This document shows, one piece after another, positions 47,810 through 57,701 of a stretch of 64,000 bases of DNA (its first letter is position 1; every line of letters begins with the position of its first letter). The stretch lies in assembly GCF_030323265.1 (NCBI RefSeq), contig NZ_CP104992.1, positions 1,239,501 through 1,303,500 on the forward strand. The letters are read 5' to 3'. Source of the stretch: Terrirhizobium terrae (lineage in GTDB: Bacteria; Pseudomonadota; Alphaproteobacteria; Rhizobiales; Rhizobiaceae). The position numbers and the translations under genes are program-made. The notes under the pieces are model-generated. The model did not search any database, was not told the origin of the DNA, and saw only the letters and a program-made list of their open reading frames with translations.

Positions 47810-48314
47810 ATGACCGCGACCGCCAACACACTGCAGATCAAGCATGCGAATGCCTTCGTTGCCGGTGCAACACTCGGAAACCACTCGGCAAGCGAGATCC
47901 AGCCAGCACTTACCAAGGCACCTGCATTCTTTCCCGACCCGGGTACCGAAATCATTCGGGGCGGCCTTGCTCCCTGGCAGTATCGGAAAGTGATGAAATT
48001 CGTCGAGGACCACATTTCGGAGACAATTCAGAATCGATGACCTTGCCGAACTGGTCCGCTTGAGCGGCAGCCATTTTTCGCGCGCATTCCGGGCCACTGT
48101 TGGCCAGTCACCCTATGATTACGTCCTGGTTCGTCGCGTGGCGTTCGCGCAGCGGCTGATGGCAGAGACCGATGCCTCGTTGAGCCAGATTGCGCTTGAA
48201 TGCGGCATGTCGGATCAGGCGCATCTGTGCAAGGTTTTTCGCCGTACTGTCGGCACTACACCCAACAAATGGCGCCAGCCGCAGCGTAGGGCTCAAGCAG
48301 CCACACTTCATTAA
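47810..48314 (+). pseudogene. AraC-family regulator, DNA-binding-domain size, frameshifted
   Basis: The first frame, from the ATG at 47810 (AAGGAG 7 bases upstream), gives about 75 residues ending in MKFVEDHISETIQNR. The second frame continues with IDDLAELVRLSGSHFSRAFR and the second helix-turn-helix SLSQIALECGMSDQAHLCKV, ending at 48314. Removing one A from the AA at 48032-48033 joins them as ETIQIDDLAELV. The repaired protein is about 167 residues, with both AraC helix-turn-helix motifs but almost no ligand-binding domain. It is divergent from the molybdenum hydroxylase genes and is a natural candidate to control them. Confidence 0.82.
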
Positions 48315-48365
48315 CGGGTCCAGGCCCCGCACGCTCAGATCAGTTGCAAGTGCGTGAAGCAACTG

Positions 48366-48413
48366 AAATAGGCCGTGACGCTGCCGATAAAGGGGCGGCG
48401 TCACGGCCTATTT
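48366..48413. terminator. Bidirectional terminator
   Basis: A perfect 16-bp inverted repeat (AAATAGGCCGTGACGC and complement, 16-base loop) lies between the convergent AraC and receiver genes. The AAATA/TATTT ends provide short U-runs in both directions. Confidence 0.75.
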
Positions 48414-48471
48414 GTATTGGGATCGAGCTTGCCTGACCGTTCGCGGATAGGCGGTGACGTCTGACTGCTTC

Positions 48472-48840
48472 TCACGCTGTCTCTATGCAGCGGATGAGGT
48501 CGTCTGCGAGAATGGGCTTCTGCAGGAGCTCCTTTGCTCCCGCTGCCATGGCGCGCCTGCGCACGACCTCGTCGCGCAACGCAGTCATCATCACGATCTT
48601 TAAGTCCGGATGCCGTGTTCGCAGAATATGCTGCAGCTCCAGGCCGTTCATGCCGGGCATGTTGATATCCGTGAGCAGGAGGCTGACCCGCTCCTTGCCG
48701 TCGAAATCGAGGAAGGCTTCACCGGAACTGAACGGGATGGCGTCATAGCCCATTGCCTCGAGGAAGCCGGATGTCGCCTCAAGCAATGCCTCGTCGTCAT
48801 CAACGATCGCCACTGATTTTTTGCCGAAAGCCAACGGCAT
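48472..48840 (-). CDS. Single-domain response regulator (receiver), module A
   Basis: A 122-residue stand-alone receiver. The acidic pocket is VDDDE, the phospho-acceptor is Asp58 in LLLTDINMPG, the switch Thr is in MMTALRD and the Lys is in LLQKPI. It has no output domain, so it probably relays phosphate or competes for it. It lies downstream of a FixJ-like regulator and near the MFS-kinase fusion gene. A similar stand-alone receiver follows the second kinase/FixJ pair at 60015-60377. Confidence 0.9.
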   Translation of the reverse strand: MPLAFGKKSVAIVDDDEALLEATSGFLEAMGYDAIPFSSGEAFLDFDGKERVSLLLTDINMPGMNGLELQHILRTRHPDLKIVMMTALRDEVVRRRAMAAGAKELLQKPILADDLIRCIETA

Positions 48841-48906
48841 CTTCCTCTCAGGAAAAGAATTCGGGTCCTAACCCGTAGATAGCGCTTCGCCATCATCGAC
48901 ATAATT

Positions 48907-48918
48907 ATACGATCGTAT
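48907..48918. promoter_or_regulatory. Palindrome ATACGATCGTAT
   Basis: A perfect 12-bp palindrome 67 bp upstream of the receiver gene, in the 166-bp gap after the FixJ-like gene. It shares the 10-base core TACGATCGTA with the palindrome upstream of the MFS-kinase fusion gene at 49849-49860. Its position suggests a promoter operator for the receiver gene. Confidence 0.45.
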
Positions 48919-49006
48919 GGGCATATGACGTTTCGATCATGTGTTGGATAGGCCGGATGTTGATCCGCCAGCCAGCGATGGAAAGATGGATGATCGATTT
49001 GCAGAA

Positions 49007-49630
49007 TTAGTTGTCTGAGGCCGTTTTGAGCAGTTCGGCCTTGCGAACCAGATCCGCCACCGACGTTGACTTCATTTTTCGCATGACGTTTCCGCGGTGG
49101 ATCTTTACCGTAATCTCGCTGAGCTGCAGCTCGTGAGCTATCTGCTTGTTCAGCAAACCCTTGGCAACCGCGGCCATGACCTGCCTCTCGCGCGGCGTCA
49201 GGGTCAAGGCCAGCTCGGCGATTTCCTGCGTTGCGGAAGAGCGAAGGCGCTGCTCCTGATCGCGCTCGATGGCGGCGGTGACCGCGTCGATAATATCCTG
49301 GTCACGGAACGGCTTCTGCAGGAAGTCCAGTGCGCCGGCCTTCATCGCCCGCACGGTCATTGGCACATCGCCATAGCCGCTCATGAAGATGATCGGCTTT
49401 CTGTTTCCGGACGAGGCAAGCTTGGCCTGCAGTTCGAGACCGCTTAAACCGGGAAGTCGCACGTCAAGGATAAGGCAGCCGGGCCGGTCCGGAAGCGAGA
49501 CCGCGAAAAGGTCGGCAGTCGATCCGAACCCCATGGAGGCGATCCCCACCGAACGCAGGATCTCGGCCACGCTCTCGCGCATGCCTTCATCATCATCCAC
49601 GATAATGACCAGCGGTGACGTATCGGCCAT
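49007..49630 (-). CDS. FixJ-family response regulator, module A
   Basis: A 207-residue DNA-binding response regulator. The receiver has IVDDDEGMRES, Asp56 in LILDVRLPG, and ALDFLQKPFRDQDI. The C-terminal LuxR-type helix-turn-helix is LTPRERQVMAAVAKGLLNKQIAHELQLSEITVKIH. I chose the ATG at 49630 over an in-frame TTG five codons earlier. It is divergent from the MFS-kinase fusion gene, its most likely partner kinase, and closely resembles the regulator at 59263-59931. Confidence 0.9.
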   Translation of the reverse strand: MADTSPLVIIVDDDEGMRESVAEILRSVGIASMGFGSTADLFAVSLPDRPGCLILDVRLPGLSGLELQAKLASSGNRKPIIFMSGYGDVPMTVRAMKAGALDFLQKPFRDQDIIDAVTAAIERDQEQRLRSSATQEIAELALTLTPRERQVMAAVAKGLLNKQIAHELQLSEITVKIHRGNVMRKMKSTSVADLVRKAELLKTASDN

Positions 49631-49848
49631 GACAGCTTTCTGCAACGAGAGTACCTCTTGACGCCTCTTGGCCCTGAGAAGAAACTATATGTCCTGATGG
49701 TGGGCGGCTAGCAAGGCACCGCGCTTCGTCCTTTGCGCGCGTTCGAAGCAGGGCCTCCATTGCCATCTCACGTCAGATCATTTCAAAAAACCTATACCTA
49801 AGTGCAGGTGCCGACATATTCGCGGACGGCTATCAGCAATCAAGTCAG

Positions 49849-49860
49849 TTACGATCGTAA
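49849..49860. promoter_or_regulatory. Palindrome TTACGATCGTAA
   Basis: A perfect 12-bp palindrome about 36 bp upstream of the MFS-kinase fusion start and within the 265-bp divergent gap to the FixJ-like gene. It shares the core TACGATCGTA with the site at 48907-48918. It is a candidate binding site for the FixJ-like regulator. Confidence 0.45.
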
Positions 49861-49895
49861 TGTTACGCGGGTGTGCCCCGTCATGGTTTGAGCGC

Positions 49896-52416
49896 ATGGC
49901 AACAGAATCGTTTTCTACCGGCGCACCGATCCAGGGCGAGGGACTTGCGCAGAAAATGACCCCGCGCATCTTGCTGTCCAGCCTCATCGGCACCTCGGTG
50001 GAATTCTACGATTTCTATATCTACGCCACCGCTGCCAGCCTGATTTTCGGTCCGCTGTTTTTCCCGGATCCGTCCCGTCGCTTGAGCTCATAGGCGCTTA
50101 TGCGAGCTTCGGCATTGCATTCCTGGCTCGTCCGATCGGTGGCGCAGTGTTCGGTCATTTCGGTGACCGTATCGGCCGCAAGGCGACGCTGGTGGCTTCG
50201 CTTCTTCTCATGGGCATTTCCACCGCCGGTATCGGCCTCCTGCCAACCTATGCCGTTGCAGGATGGCTTGCACCCGTCCTCCTATGCACGCTTCGCTTTG
50301 GGCAGGGACTGGCCCTCGGCGGTGAGTGGACGGGTGCCGTCCTGCTTGCCCTCGAAAACGCACCAGCTGGCTGGAAAGCGCGGTTTGCCATGTTCGCTCC
50401 GCTTGGCGCGCCAATCGGCTTCCTGATGGCGAACGGTCTTTTCCTCGCCCTCACAATCCTGCTGTCACCAGAGCAATTTGTCGATTGGGGTTGGCGCGTG
50501 CCTTTTCTCGCTAGCGTACCTTTGGTCTGGATCGGCTTGTGGATCCGCTTCAATCTCGTGGAGACGCCGGAATTTGCCTCGGCAATCGCGGAGGCAAGGC
50601 CCGCCCGCGTGCCCTTGCTGGAAGTGGCACGCAAACATGGTGGACAGCTGGTCATCGGCGCGTTCGGCGTCGTGGCGTGCTACTCCCTGTATTATATCGT
50701 CACGGCGTTCGCGTTGGGCTACGGAACCACAACACTCGGTTTCACGCGTGCAGAATTTCTGGAAATCGAGCTCGTTGCCATCCTCTTCATGGCGGCTTCG
50801 ATCATCATCGCCAGCTGGCTGGCCGACCGCCTTAGCCATGAACGGGTGCTGATTTGGGGATGCATCGGAACGATTGTTTCCGGCATCCTGCTTGCGCCGA
50901 TGATGGGAAGCGGCTCGCTGCTGGTAATCTTCATCTATCTGTCACTATCCCTGTGCGCCATGGGCTTCGTCAACGGCCCGCTCGGTGCATGGCTGCCGAG
51001 CCTCTTTCCCGCCCGCGTGCGATATTCCGGCACGTCGCTGGCTTTCAACATCGGCGGCATCATCGGAGGGGCGTTTTCACCTGTCATTGCACAGACGTTG
51101 GCCTCCAGCAGCGGCCTGCTTGCCGTCGGCTTCTACCTCGCCATAACAGGTGGCATAAGCCTTGTCGCATTCGATGCCAGCGCCCGCTCGCGCGCCTTGA
51201 GCGCGCTTGTGCAGAGCGAGAGACGCTACCGCTCCATCTTCGAGCAAAACCATATCTCGCTTTGCGAACTGGATTTTTCCGAGGTCAGAATCGTCTCGAT
51301 GAAATAAGGAAGGCGGGAGCCGGCTCGATCGCAGCCTATGCCGAAGCCCATCCTGCATTCGCCCGAGATTGTATGGATCTGATCAGGTTCGTCGATGTAA
51401 ATCATGCGACGGTCAAGCTGCTGGGATGCGGCAGCGCTACTGAACTGCTTGGTCCGATCACCCCTTTCCTCCCCGCGAATTCCGATGCTCTCCTTCCTCT
51501 GGTCTTCGCCGTGGAGGAAGGCGGACACCGTTTTGAGAGGGAGATTCGGCTGCGCTCGGCCGATGGGCGCGAAGCAATCGTACTTTTCGTCGCGGCCCTG
51601 CCGGACGACCGCGAGGCGCTGGACCGGGTTGCCTGTGCGATGATTGATGTCACCGAGCGCGAGCAGGCCAAGGAGGCATTGATCGCCGCGCAAGGCGAGC
51701 TTGCCCGCGCCGGAAGGGTTGCTACCGTTGGTGCCATTTCAGCCACCATAGCGCATGAGGTCAACCAACCCATCGGCGCCGTCGTCATGTTCGCACAAGC
51801 CTGCATCCGCTGGCTCAAGGCAGAGACGCCGGACATTCAGGCGGCGGCGAATGCCGCCGAAAAGGTCGTGCAGCACAGCATGCGCGCCAGCCAGATCATT
51901 CAGCGCACCCGCGAGCAGATCAAGGGCAACCAGCCGAAGCCGGAACTCATCGATCTGGCGGACCTTGTGTCAGATGTTCTCGGATTGCTGGAGCGGGATA
52001 TCACCACGTCCGGCACCCGGGTGCGCACAATCGTCAGAATTGATAGTGCGGTCATCCTCGCCAATCGCATCGAGATGCAGCAGGTCATCGCCAATCTCGT
52101 CACCAACGGCATCCACGCCATGGCGACCACTTCGCCAGATCGTCGCGAACTGCGCCTCAAAATCGACAGTTCGGACGACGGTATTCTACGATTGAAGGTT
52201 CGCGATACCGGCATCGGCATCCACCCGGACAATCTCGTGAAACTGTTCAATCCATTCTTCACGACGAAATCCGAGGGAATGGGGGTCGGGCTCTCGATCT
52301 GCAAGACCATTGTTGAAGCGCATGGTGGCTCGCTCAGCGCTACCAATCACACAGAAGGCGGCGCTGTCTTCCAAATCCTCCTGCCGCCTGCATCCATGAA
52401 CGATATCCAGGTCTGA
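49896..52416 (+). CDS. MFS (MHS-type) transporter-PAS-histidine kinase fusion, two frameshifts
   Basis: The reconstructed protein is about 840 residues. Residues 1-430 form an MHS-branch MFS transporter: GTSVEFYDFYIYATAASLIF, motif A GHFGDRIGRKATL, and a last helix FYLAITGGISLVAFD. The same frame then runs without a stop into SERRYRSIFEQNHISLCELD, a PAS start, so the fusion is seen directly. The PAS region ends near VACAMIDVTEREQAKEAL. The kinase has its phospho-His near residue 621 (ATIAHEVNQPIGAVVMF), an N-box (IANLVTNGIHAM), DTGIGIHPD and FFTTKSEGMGVGLSI. The first frame is lost at 50063-50065 (repair gives FFPGSVPSLELIGAY). The second is lost near 51289 (repair gives SEVRNRLDEIRKAG). It probably couples substrate binding or transport to signalling, as SLC5-type CbrA does, with the divergent FixJ-like regulator as partner. 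Confidence 0.85.
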
Positions 52417-52579
52417 CCCCGCGATGAGGCGGCGCCCACGCCCCTTTCGCGCCGGATGTTACAAGTAACGCGGACCGCCCACGCCTACCTTCACCATATC
52501 GATTGACGCATGACAGCCGCAACCGGCCTTTCAGAGGGGCGGAACGTGGTCCCATGCCCACCGAAGAAGGACAGGAAGC

Positions 52580-53592
52580 ATGAAAGCCGTCGCCTACTAC
52601 CGCAACATGCCGATCACGGAGGCCGACTCCTTGTCGATGTCGACATCGAGAAGCCTGTACCCGGCCCCCACGACCTGCTCGTCAAAATCGCTGCGATCTC
52701 CGTCAACCCGGCAGATGTCAAACAGAGAGAAAACAACGCACCGTCATCAGGCCATTCGCGCGTCCTCGGCTATGACGCCGTCGGTACCGTCGAGGCGATC
52801 GGAACATCCGTGACGCTCTTCCAGCCCGGCGACGAAGTGTTCTACGCGGGCGCGATCGACCGGCCCGGCACCTACGCTCAGTACCATCTCGTCGATGAGC
52901 GGGTTGCAGGTCCCAAGCCAAGGTCACTCACAGCTTCGGAAGCCGCCGCCTTGCCGCTTACCTCGTTGACTGCATGGGAGCTTCTCTTCGAACGCCTCGG
53001 CGTCCCCTATGGTCCGGCATCGTCGAAGGATGCGATCCTCATCATAAACGGCGCCGGCGGGGTGGGCTCCATCCTCACGCAGATGGCTCGACGCCTTACC
53101 GGCCTGACCGTTATTGCGACCGCATCTCGTCCCGAGACCGTCGACTGGGTCAATGCGATGGGGGCGCACCATGTTATCGACCATCACAAACCACTTGGGG
53201 ACGGGCTCAAGGCGATCGGCATTCCTCATGTCCGCTATGTAGCAAGCCTGACCTCCAGCGATCACCACCGCCGCTCCATCATCGAAGTGCTGCAGCCGCA
53301 TGGGGCGCTCGCCATGATCGACGATCCGAAGAGCTTCGACATCGTGCCGTTCAAGCGGAAGAGCCTCTCTGTCCATTGGGAGCTGATGTTCACGCCGACG
53401 CTCTTCCACACACCGGATATGGAAAATCAGCATCGGATACTCCGCCAGGTATCCGGGCTGGTGGATGCCGGACTGCTCAAGACTACCCGGCGCGAAGACT
53501 TTGGCGTCATCAATGCCGAGAACCTGAAACGTGCTCACGCTGCACTCGAGAGTGGCCGTTCGTTCGGCAAGATTGTGCTGAGCGGATTTTGA
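52580..53592 (+). CDS. Zinc-type alcohol dehydrogenase/quinone reductase family protein, one frameshift
   Basis: MDR-superfamily NAD(P)H oxidoreductase. The ATG at 52580 opens MKAVAYYRNMPITEADSL, then the frame changes. The -1 frame continues VDVDIEKPVPGPHDLLVKIA and AISVNPADVKQR to the stop at 53592. A missing G near 52633 (GG read as G) explains it. The repaired length is about 337 residues. It has VLGYDAVGTVEAIGTS, the nucleotide motif NGAGGVGSILTQMA and the end GKIVLSGF. The catalytic-zinc cysteine is absent, as in quinone reductases, so it likely reduces quinones or enones. It precedes the royal-jelly-family gene by 24 bp. Confidence 0.83.
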
Positions 53593-53616
53593 TCTTCAAA
53601 CAAAAGGAAAGAGACC

Positions 53617-54759
53617 ATGAACAAGGCATTGCGCCTTTTGACGAGCGTGGCGACCATCGCGCTGAGCGCGTCCGTAGTGGCAGCCAAGGACAGTCCCCCA
53701 AGGCTGGAGACCGTGGCGACATTCAACGACGCTATGCTGACCGGTGTCACCGTCGCGCGGGACGGTCGCATTTTCGTCAATTATCCCCGTTGGGGCGACG
53801 ACGTACCTTTCACCGTTGGCGAATTGATAGACGGTAAGGTCGTTGCCTACCCGGATGTGGAGATCAACACGCCTGATCCTGAAAATCCGGGAAGAAATCT
53901 GATCAGCGTCCAGAGCGTGGTCGTCGATCCGGCAAATCGGCTGTGGATCCTCGATACTGCAGCGCCCGGCTTCAAACCGCCGCTGGCTGGTGGCGCGAAG
54001 CTGGTCGCGGTCGATCTGTCGACGAACAAAGTGATCAAAACAATCGTCTTTCCCGCAGACGCCATCCTGAATACCACTTATGTCAACGACGTCCGCTTCG
54101 ACCTGCGACAAGGTGCGGAAGGCGTCGCCTATTTGACCGATAGCTCACTGACCGGCCCCGGCGGAATTATCGTAGTGGATCTCGCGACAGGAAATGCCTT
54201 TCGTCGCCTGACGGGTGATCCCAGTACCTCGCCGGACAAGGATTTCGTCGCCGTCATCGATGGTCAGAAATTCATGAACCGTCCGAAGGACGGAAAGCCC
54301 ACGAAGATACAGATCGCCAGCGACGGCATCGCCATTTCCCCGGACGGGGAAACGCTTTACTACTCAGCCGTCTCCGGCCGCCACCTCTATTCAGTCCCGA
54401 CAGCAGCGCTTCTCGACCGGAGCATCGGCGAAAAGGACCTATCCGCAAAGGTCAGGGATCTCGGCCTCAAGGGAGCATCCGACGGGTTGGAGGCCGATGA
54501 CAAGGGCCGTGTCTACGGCGGCGACTACGAGCATAACAGCATCCGCATGCTGCGGGATGGCAAATGGTCGACGCTGGTTCAATCCCATGAGATCCAATGG
54601 CCGGATACGCTATCCATCGCCGCCGATGGCTATCTCTATTTCACGGCCAACCAGCTCGACAAACAGGCCGGCTTTCATAAGGGCGAAGACCTGCGCAAAA
54701 AGCCCTATAAACTGTTCCGGATCAAGATCGATGGCGGGCCCGTCCTGCTGAAGAAATAA
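53617..54759 (+). CDS. Major-royal-jelly/SMP-30-like beta-propeller protein, exported
   Basis: A 380-residue protein with a Sec signal peptide (residues 1-23, ending VVAAK) and a six-bladed propeller of the major royal jelly protein family. Signature segments are GRIFVNYPRWGDD, RLWILDTAAPGF, YVNDVRFD and GVAYLTDSSLTGPGG. Bacterial members are often annotated as gluconolactonase- or dopachrome-tautomerase-related, but I would not assign a reaction. It is co-directional with and 24 bp after the quinone-reductase-like gene, and is followed by a strong terminator. Confidence 0.85.
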   Translation: MNKALRLLTSVATIALSASVVAAKDSPPRLETVATFNDAMLTGVTVARDGRIFVNYPRWGDDVPFTVGELIDGKVVAYPDVEINTPDPENPGRNLISVQSVVVDPANRLWILDTAAPGFKPPLAGGAKLVAVDLSTNKVIKTIVFPADAILNTTYVNDVRFDLRQGAEGVAYLTDSSLTGPGGIIVVDLATGNAFRRLTGDPSTSPDKDFVAVIDGQKFMNRPKDGKPTKIQIASDGIAISPDGETLYYSAVSGRHLYSVPTAALLDRSIGEKDLSAKVRDLGLKGASDGLEADDKGRVYGGDYEHNSIRMLRDGKWSTLVQSHEIQWPDTLSIAADGYLYFTANQLDKQAGFHKGEDLRKKPYKLFRIKIDGGPVLLKK

Positions 54760-54786
54760 GCGGTCCTAAACTTCCTGAATATCCGT

Positions 54787-54815
54787 AAGCGGCGGTGTTC
54801 TCATCGCCGCTTTTT
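54787..54815. terminator. Intrinsic terminator
   Basis: AAGCGGCG and CGCCGCTT form an 8-bp stem with a 10-base loop followed by TTT, 28 bases after the royal-jelly-family gene. The preceding AA and following TTTTT let it act also for the convergent aldo/keto reductase gene. Confidence 0.8.
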
Positions 54816-54899
54816 CCGTTTCAATAGGTGTAAACCCTGCTGACAACGCGGTCCGATGCTGAATGAAGGCGCCGGGCCGCGTTGCTTGTTCGTGAGCGC

Positions 54900-55766
54900 C
54901 TAGCTGTTCCTGCCGGCCACATCGAGTTCTCGGAACTCGGCATCGGAAAGAGCAATCTCGGCGGCCAGAACATTCTCTTTGAGATGAGAGAGCTTGGCGG
55001 TGCCGGGTATCGGTAGCATGACCGGGCTCCGCTTGAGCATCCATGCGAGCGCTATCTGGCTCGGCGTCACGCGATTTTTATGCGCCATCGCCGCAAGCAC
55101 GGACCCCGGACGCGCCAATTGCCCAGCGGCCAATGGGAACCAGGGAATGAACCCGATGCCGTTCGCCTCGCAGTAGTCGAGAACTGCCTCGCTCGTGCGA
55201 TCGACGAGATTGTATCGGTTCTGCACCGTGGCGACCGGGAAGAACTTGCCCGCAGCCATGATTTCCTCCACGGACACCTCGCTCAGGCCGGCATGCCGTA
55301 TGACCCCCGCGGATTGCAACTGACGGACGGCATCGAACTGCTCGTCGCGCGGCACCCGGGGATCGATGCGATGCAACTGCCACAGGTCGATCCTGTCCAC
55401 GGCGAGTTTTCGGCGGCTGCGATAGGCTTCCTGGATGAGGTATTCAGGGCGGCCGAGCGGTACCCAGGAGTCCGGTCCGGTGCGGATCAGGCCGGCCTTG
55501 GTCGCAACGACAACTTTATTGTAGGGATATAGCGCTTCCCGGATCAGTTCCTCAGAGACATCCGGCCCGTAGGAGTCGGCGGTATCGATGAAGTCGATGC
55601 CAAGTTCCGGTAGCGCCTTAAGCGTTTCCAGCACGCTTTCCAGGTCATCTGGATCACCCCATATGCCGCGCCCGGCGACCCTCATCGCCCCGTAACCCAG
55701 ACGGTTGATCTCTAGATCGCCGCCTATCCGAAATTTTCCTGCTCTCGCCGTGTTCAAGTTCAGCAT
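54900..55766 (-). CDS. Aldo/keto reductase
   Basis: A 288-residue NADPH-dependent (beta/alpha)8 reductase. Catalytic tetrad residues appear as Asp and Tyr in [16 protein letters not shown], Lys in [10 protein letters not shown] and His in [11 protein letters not shown]. The cofactor end has [21 protein letters not shown] lies 5 bases before the ATG at 55766. A longer frame upstream is unsupported. It probably reduces an aldehyde or ketone in the cytoplasm. It stands alone in orientation between two plus-strand units. Confidence 0.9.
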   Translation of the reverse strand: MLNLNTARAGKFRIGGDLEINRLGYGAMRVAGRGIWGDPDDLESVLETLKALPELGIDFIDTADSYGPDVSEELIREALYPYNKVVVATKAGLIRTGPDSWVPLGRPEYLIQEAYRSRRKLAVDRIDLWQLHRIDPRVPRDEQFDAVRQLQSAGVIRHAGLSEVSVEEIMAAGKFFPVATVQNRYNLVDRTSEAVLDYCEANGIGFIPWFPLAAGQLARPGSVLAAMAHKNRVTPSQIALAWMLKRSPVMLPIPGTAKLSHLKENVLAAEIALSDAEFRELDVAGRNS

Positions 55767-56202
55767 CGTTGCTCTCCATTTAACTTCTTGCGGATGGAAG
55801 GCGGCAGATCGACATTTTGGGCCTGCTCGCCTCGGCAATCGGTTAGGACACGGGAGTGATCGGCATGATTGTCCCATCTCGCCGGCAAACGAGCGATGGG
55901 AACGGATAAGGGTTCGATCATGCAATTTGGCTTGCCGTCGCCGATTGTCTTGCCAACCCGCAGCAATGCGATCGCCCAGAGACGAAACGTCCCGATCTTA
56001 CAATATGACGCGGAGTGCCTCCGGCTATTCCATCGGGATTAACTGGAGCATTTCACCGATGTCGACCGCGTCATTCTCGGCCATTTTGACCACCCTCCCA
56101 TGGTCTTACTCGCCGGTATCACGACACTGATGTTTGAAAAGCTCCTCCCGCTTCCCACCACGACAAACTGAGCTCCTCGGCGGAAGACAATGGAGAAACG
56201 CC
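55767..56202. other. Intergenic region upstream of the second triheme cytochrome
   Basis: 436 bp between the divergent aldo/keto reductase and cytochrome genes. It must hold promoters for both. I see no reliable gene, no long inverted repeat and no clear consensus promoter. Open frames here lack ribosome sites and protein-like composition. Confidence 0.5.
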
Positions 56203-57491
56203 ATGAAAAACTGGACAAGAACCACCGTCATTGCCGCATGCGCAATATTTCTCTGTCTCATCGGGGCGGCAGTTTTCTTCCTCCTGCCGCATAGCCTTCC
56301 AGTGGTGGAAGCGACCAGAAATCAGCCGACGGGGGAGGCCCTGGTTGCAAGAGGGGAATACCTGACGACTGCGGCAGATTGCGCCGCCTGTCATACCACG
56401 AAGGACGGCCGTCCATTTGCCGGCGGCCTGCCATTCAAGCTACCGTTCGGCACCATCTACTCGTCCAACATCACTCCCGACACCGAACACGGGATCGGAG
56501 CCTGGAGCGCCGCCGAGTTCGTCCGAGCGGTCAAATCCGGAGTGGGACGGCATGGCGAGGACCTCTATCCGGCATTTCCCTATACGTCCTATACGCTTCT
56601 GTCGGATGACGATGTCCTCGCCATCTACGCCTACCTCAAGACGCAGGCGCCCGTAGCCGCAAGCGCGCCGGAAAGTGCGTTATCCTTTCCATTCAACCAG
56701 CGCTGGTTGATGCGCGGATGGAAGCTTTTGTTCCTGCCCGGAAGCGATATGCGCAGCGACCCGTCACGCGACGCTCGATGGAATAGGGGGCCTATCTTGT
56801 GGAGGCGCTGGCGCATTGCGGGGAATGCCATACGCCGCGCGGCCTGATGTTCGAGCGTCAGCAGGCAAAGGCGCTTTCTGGTGGAGTGGTTGACGGCTGG
56901 AGGGCCTGGAACATCACTTCGGACAAGGACGACGGCATCGGCGCATGGAGCGACGCCGAGCTTGCATCATATATGTCCAAGGGTCACGCCCCCGGGCGCG
57001 GCCCCGCCAGCGGCGCCATGCGTGAGGCCGTAGATCTCAGCCTCAGCAAACTTTCCACAGAGGATATAGACGCCATCATCGCGTATCTACGCACAGTCCC
57101 TCCGGTAGTAGGCGATCCCGACCTGCGTAAGCCGCCCCAGTTCGATGTCACTGCAGCGTCGGTGCGGTCGGCAAGCGTCGAAGACACACTGGGTCGCCAT
57201 ATCTTCGCCGGTGCCTGCGCCAGTTGCCATGGATGGAAGGGCGCCGGCAACTCGAACCCTCGTGCCGCCATCGCAGGTGCTCATTCGTTGAGCGATCCTG
57301 AAGCGGCGAATGTCATTCGAGTGGTGATGCACGGCTCATCGGATGGAGAAGCGCTGCCCGGAGCGACAATGCCCGCCTTCTCGGCGATCTATTCCGACGA
57401 GGAAATTGCCGCATTGGCGAACTTTGTCGTCAATCATTTCAGCGGGAAGCAAGGCAATGTAACCACTGACGACGTTCGCCGGGCGCGTTAG
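56203..57491 (+). CDS. Membrane-anchored triheme cytochrome c, one frameshift
   Basis: Reconstructed length about 429 residues. An N-terminal anchor (VIAACAIFLCLIGAAVFFLL) is followed by three heme sites: CAACH, CGECH and CASCH. The first frame reaches ARWNRG and then loses register. The next frame continues VEALAHCGECHTPRGLM. Adding one G to the G5 run at 56786-56790 gives RWNRGAYLVEALAHCG, the normal family sequence. The protein resembles cytochrome subunits of membrane alcohol and aldehyde dehydrogenases. No FAD dehydrogenase is adjacent. The molybdenum hydroxylase at 44897-47510 lacks its expected cytochrome, so this is a plausible third subunit. Confidence 0.83.
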
Positions 57492-57701
57492 CCGGTAAAT
57501 ACCCCAGGCATTGCGGCTCAAACACGGATCCCGATCGACATGATTGCAAGCCGATCTATATTCGGGAGCATTGTCGATCTGGCTTTAGCAGTTCGATCAA
57601 TCAAGACGCCACGCAAGGCACAATAGATTTTCCCCTGATGGCTGTTACTTCAATCTGCGGCCTGATAGATTTCAAGCTATTGTCGGGGGGCAATTGGGCA
57701 A

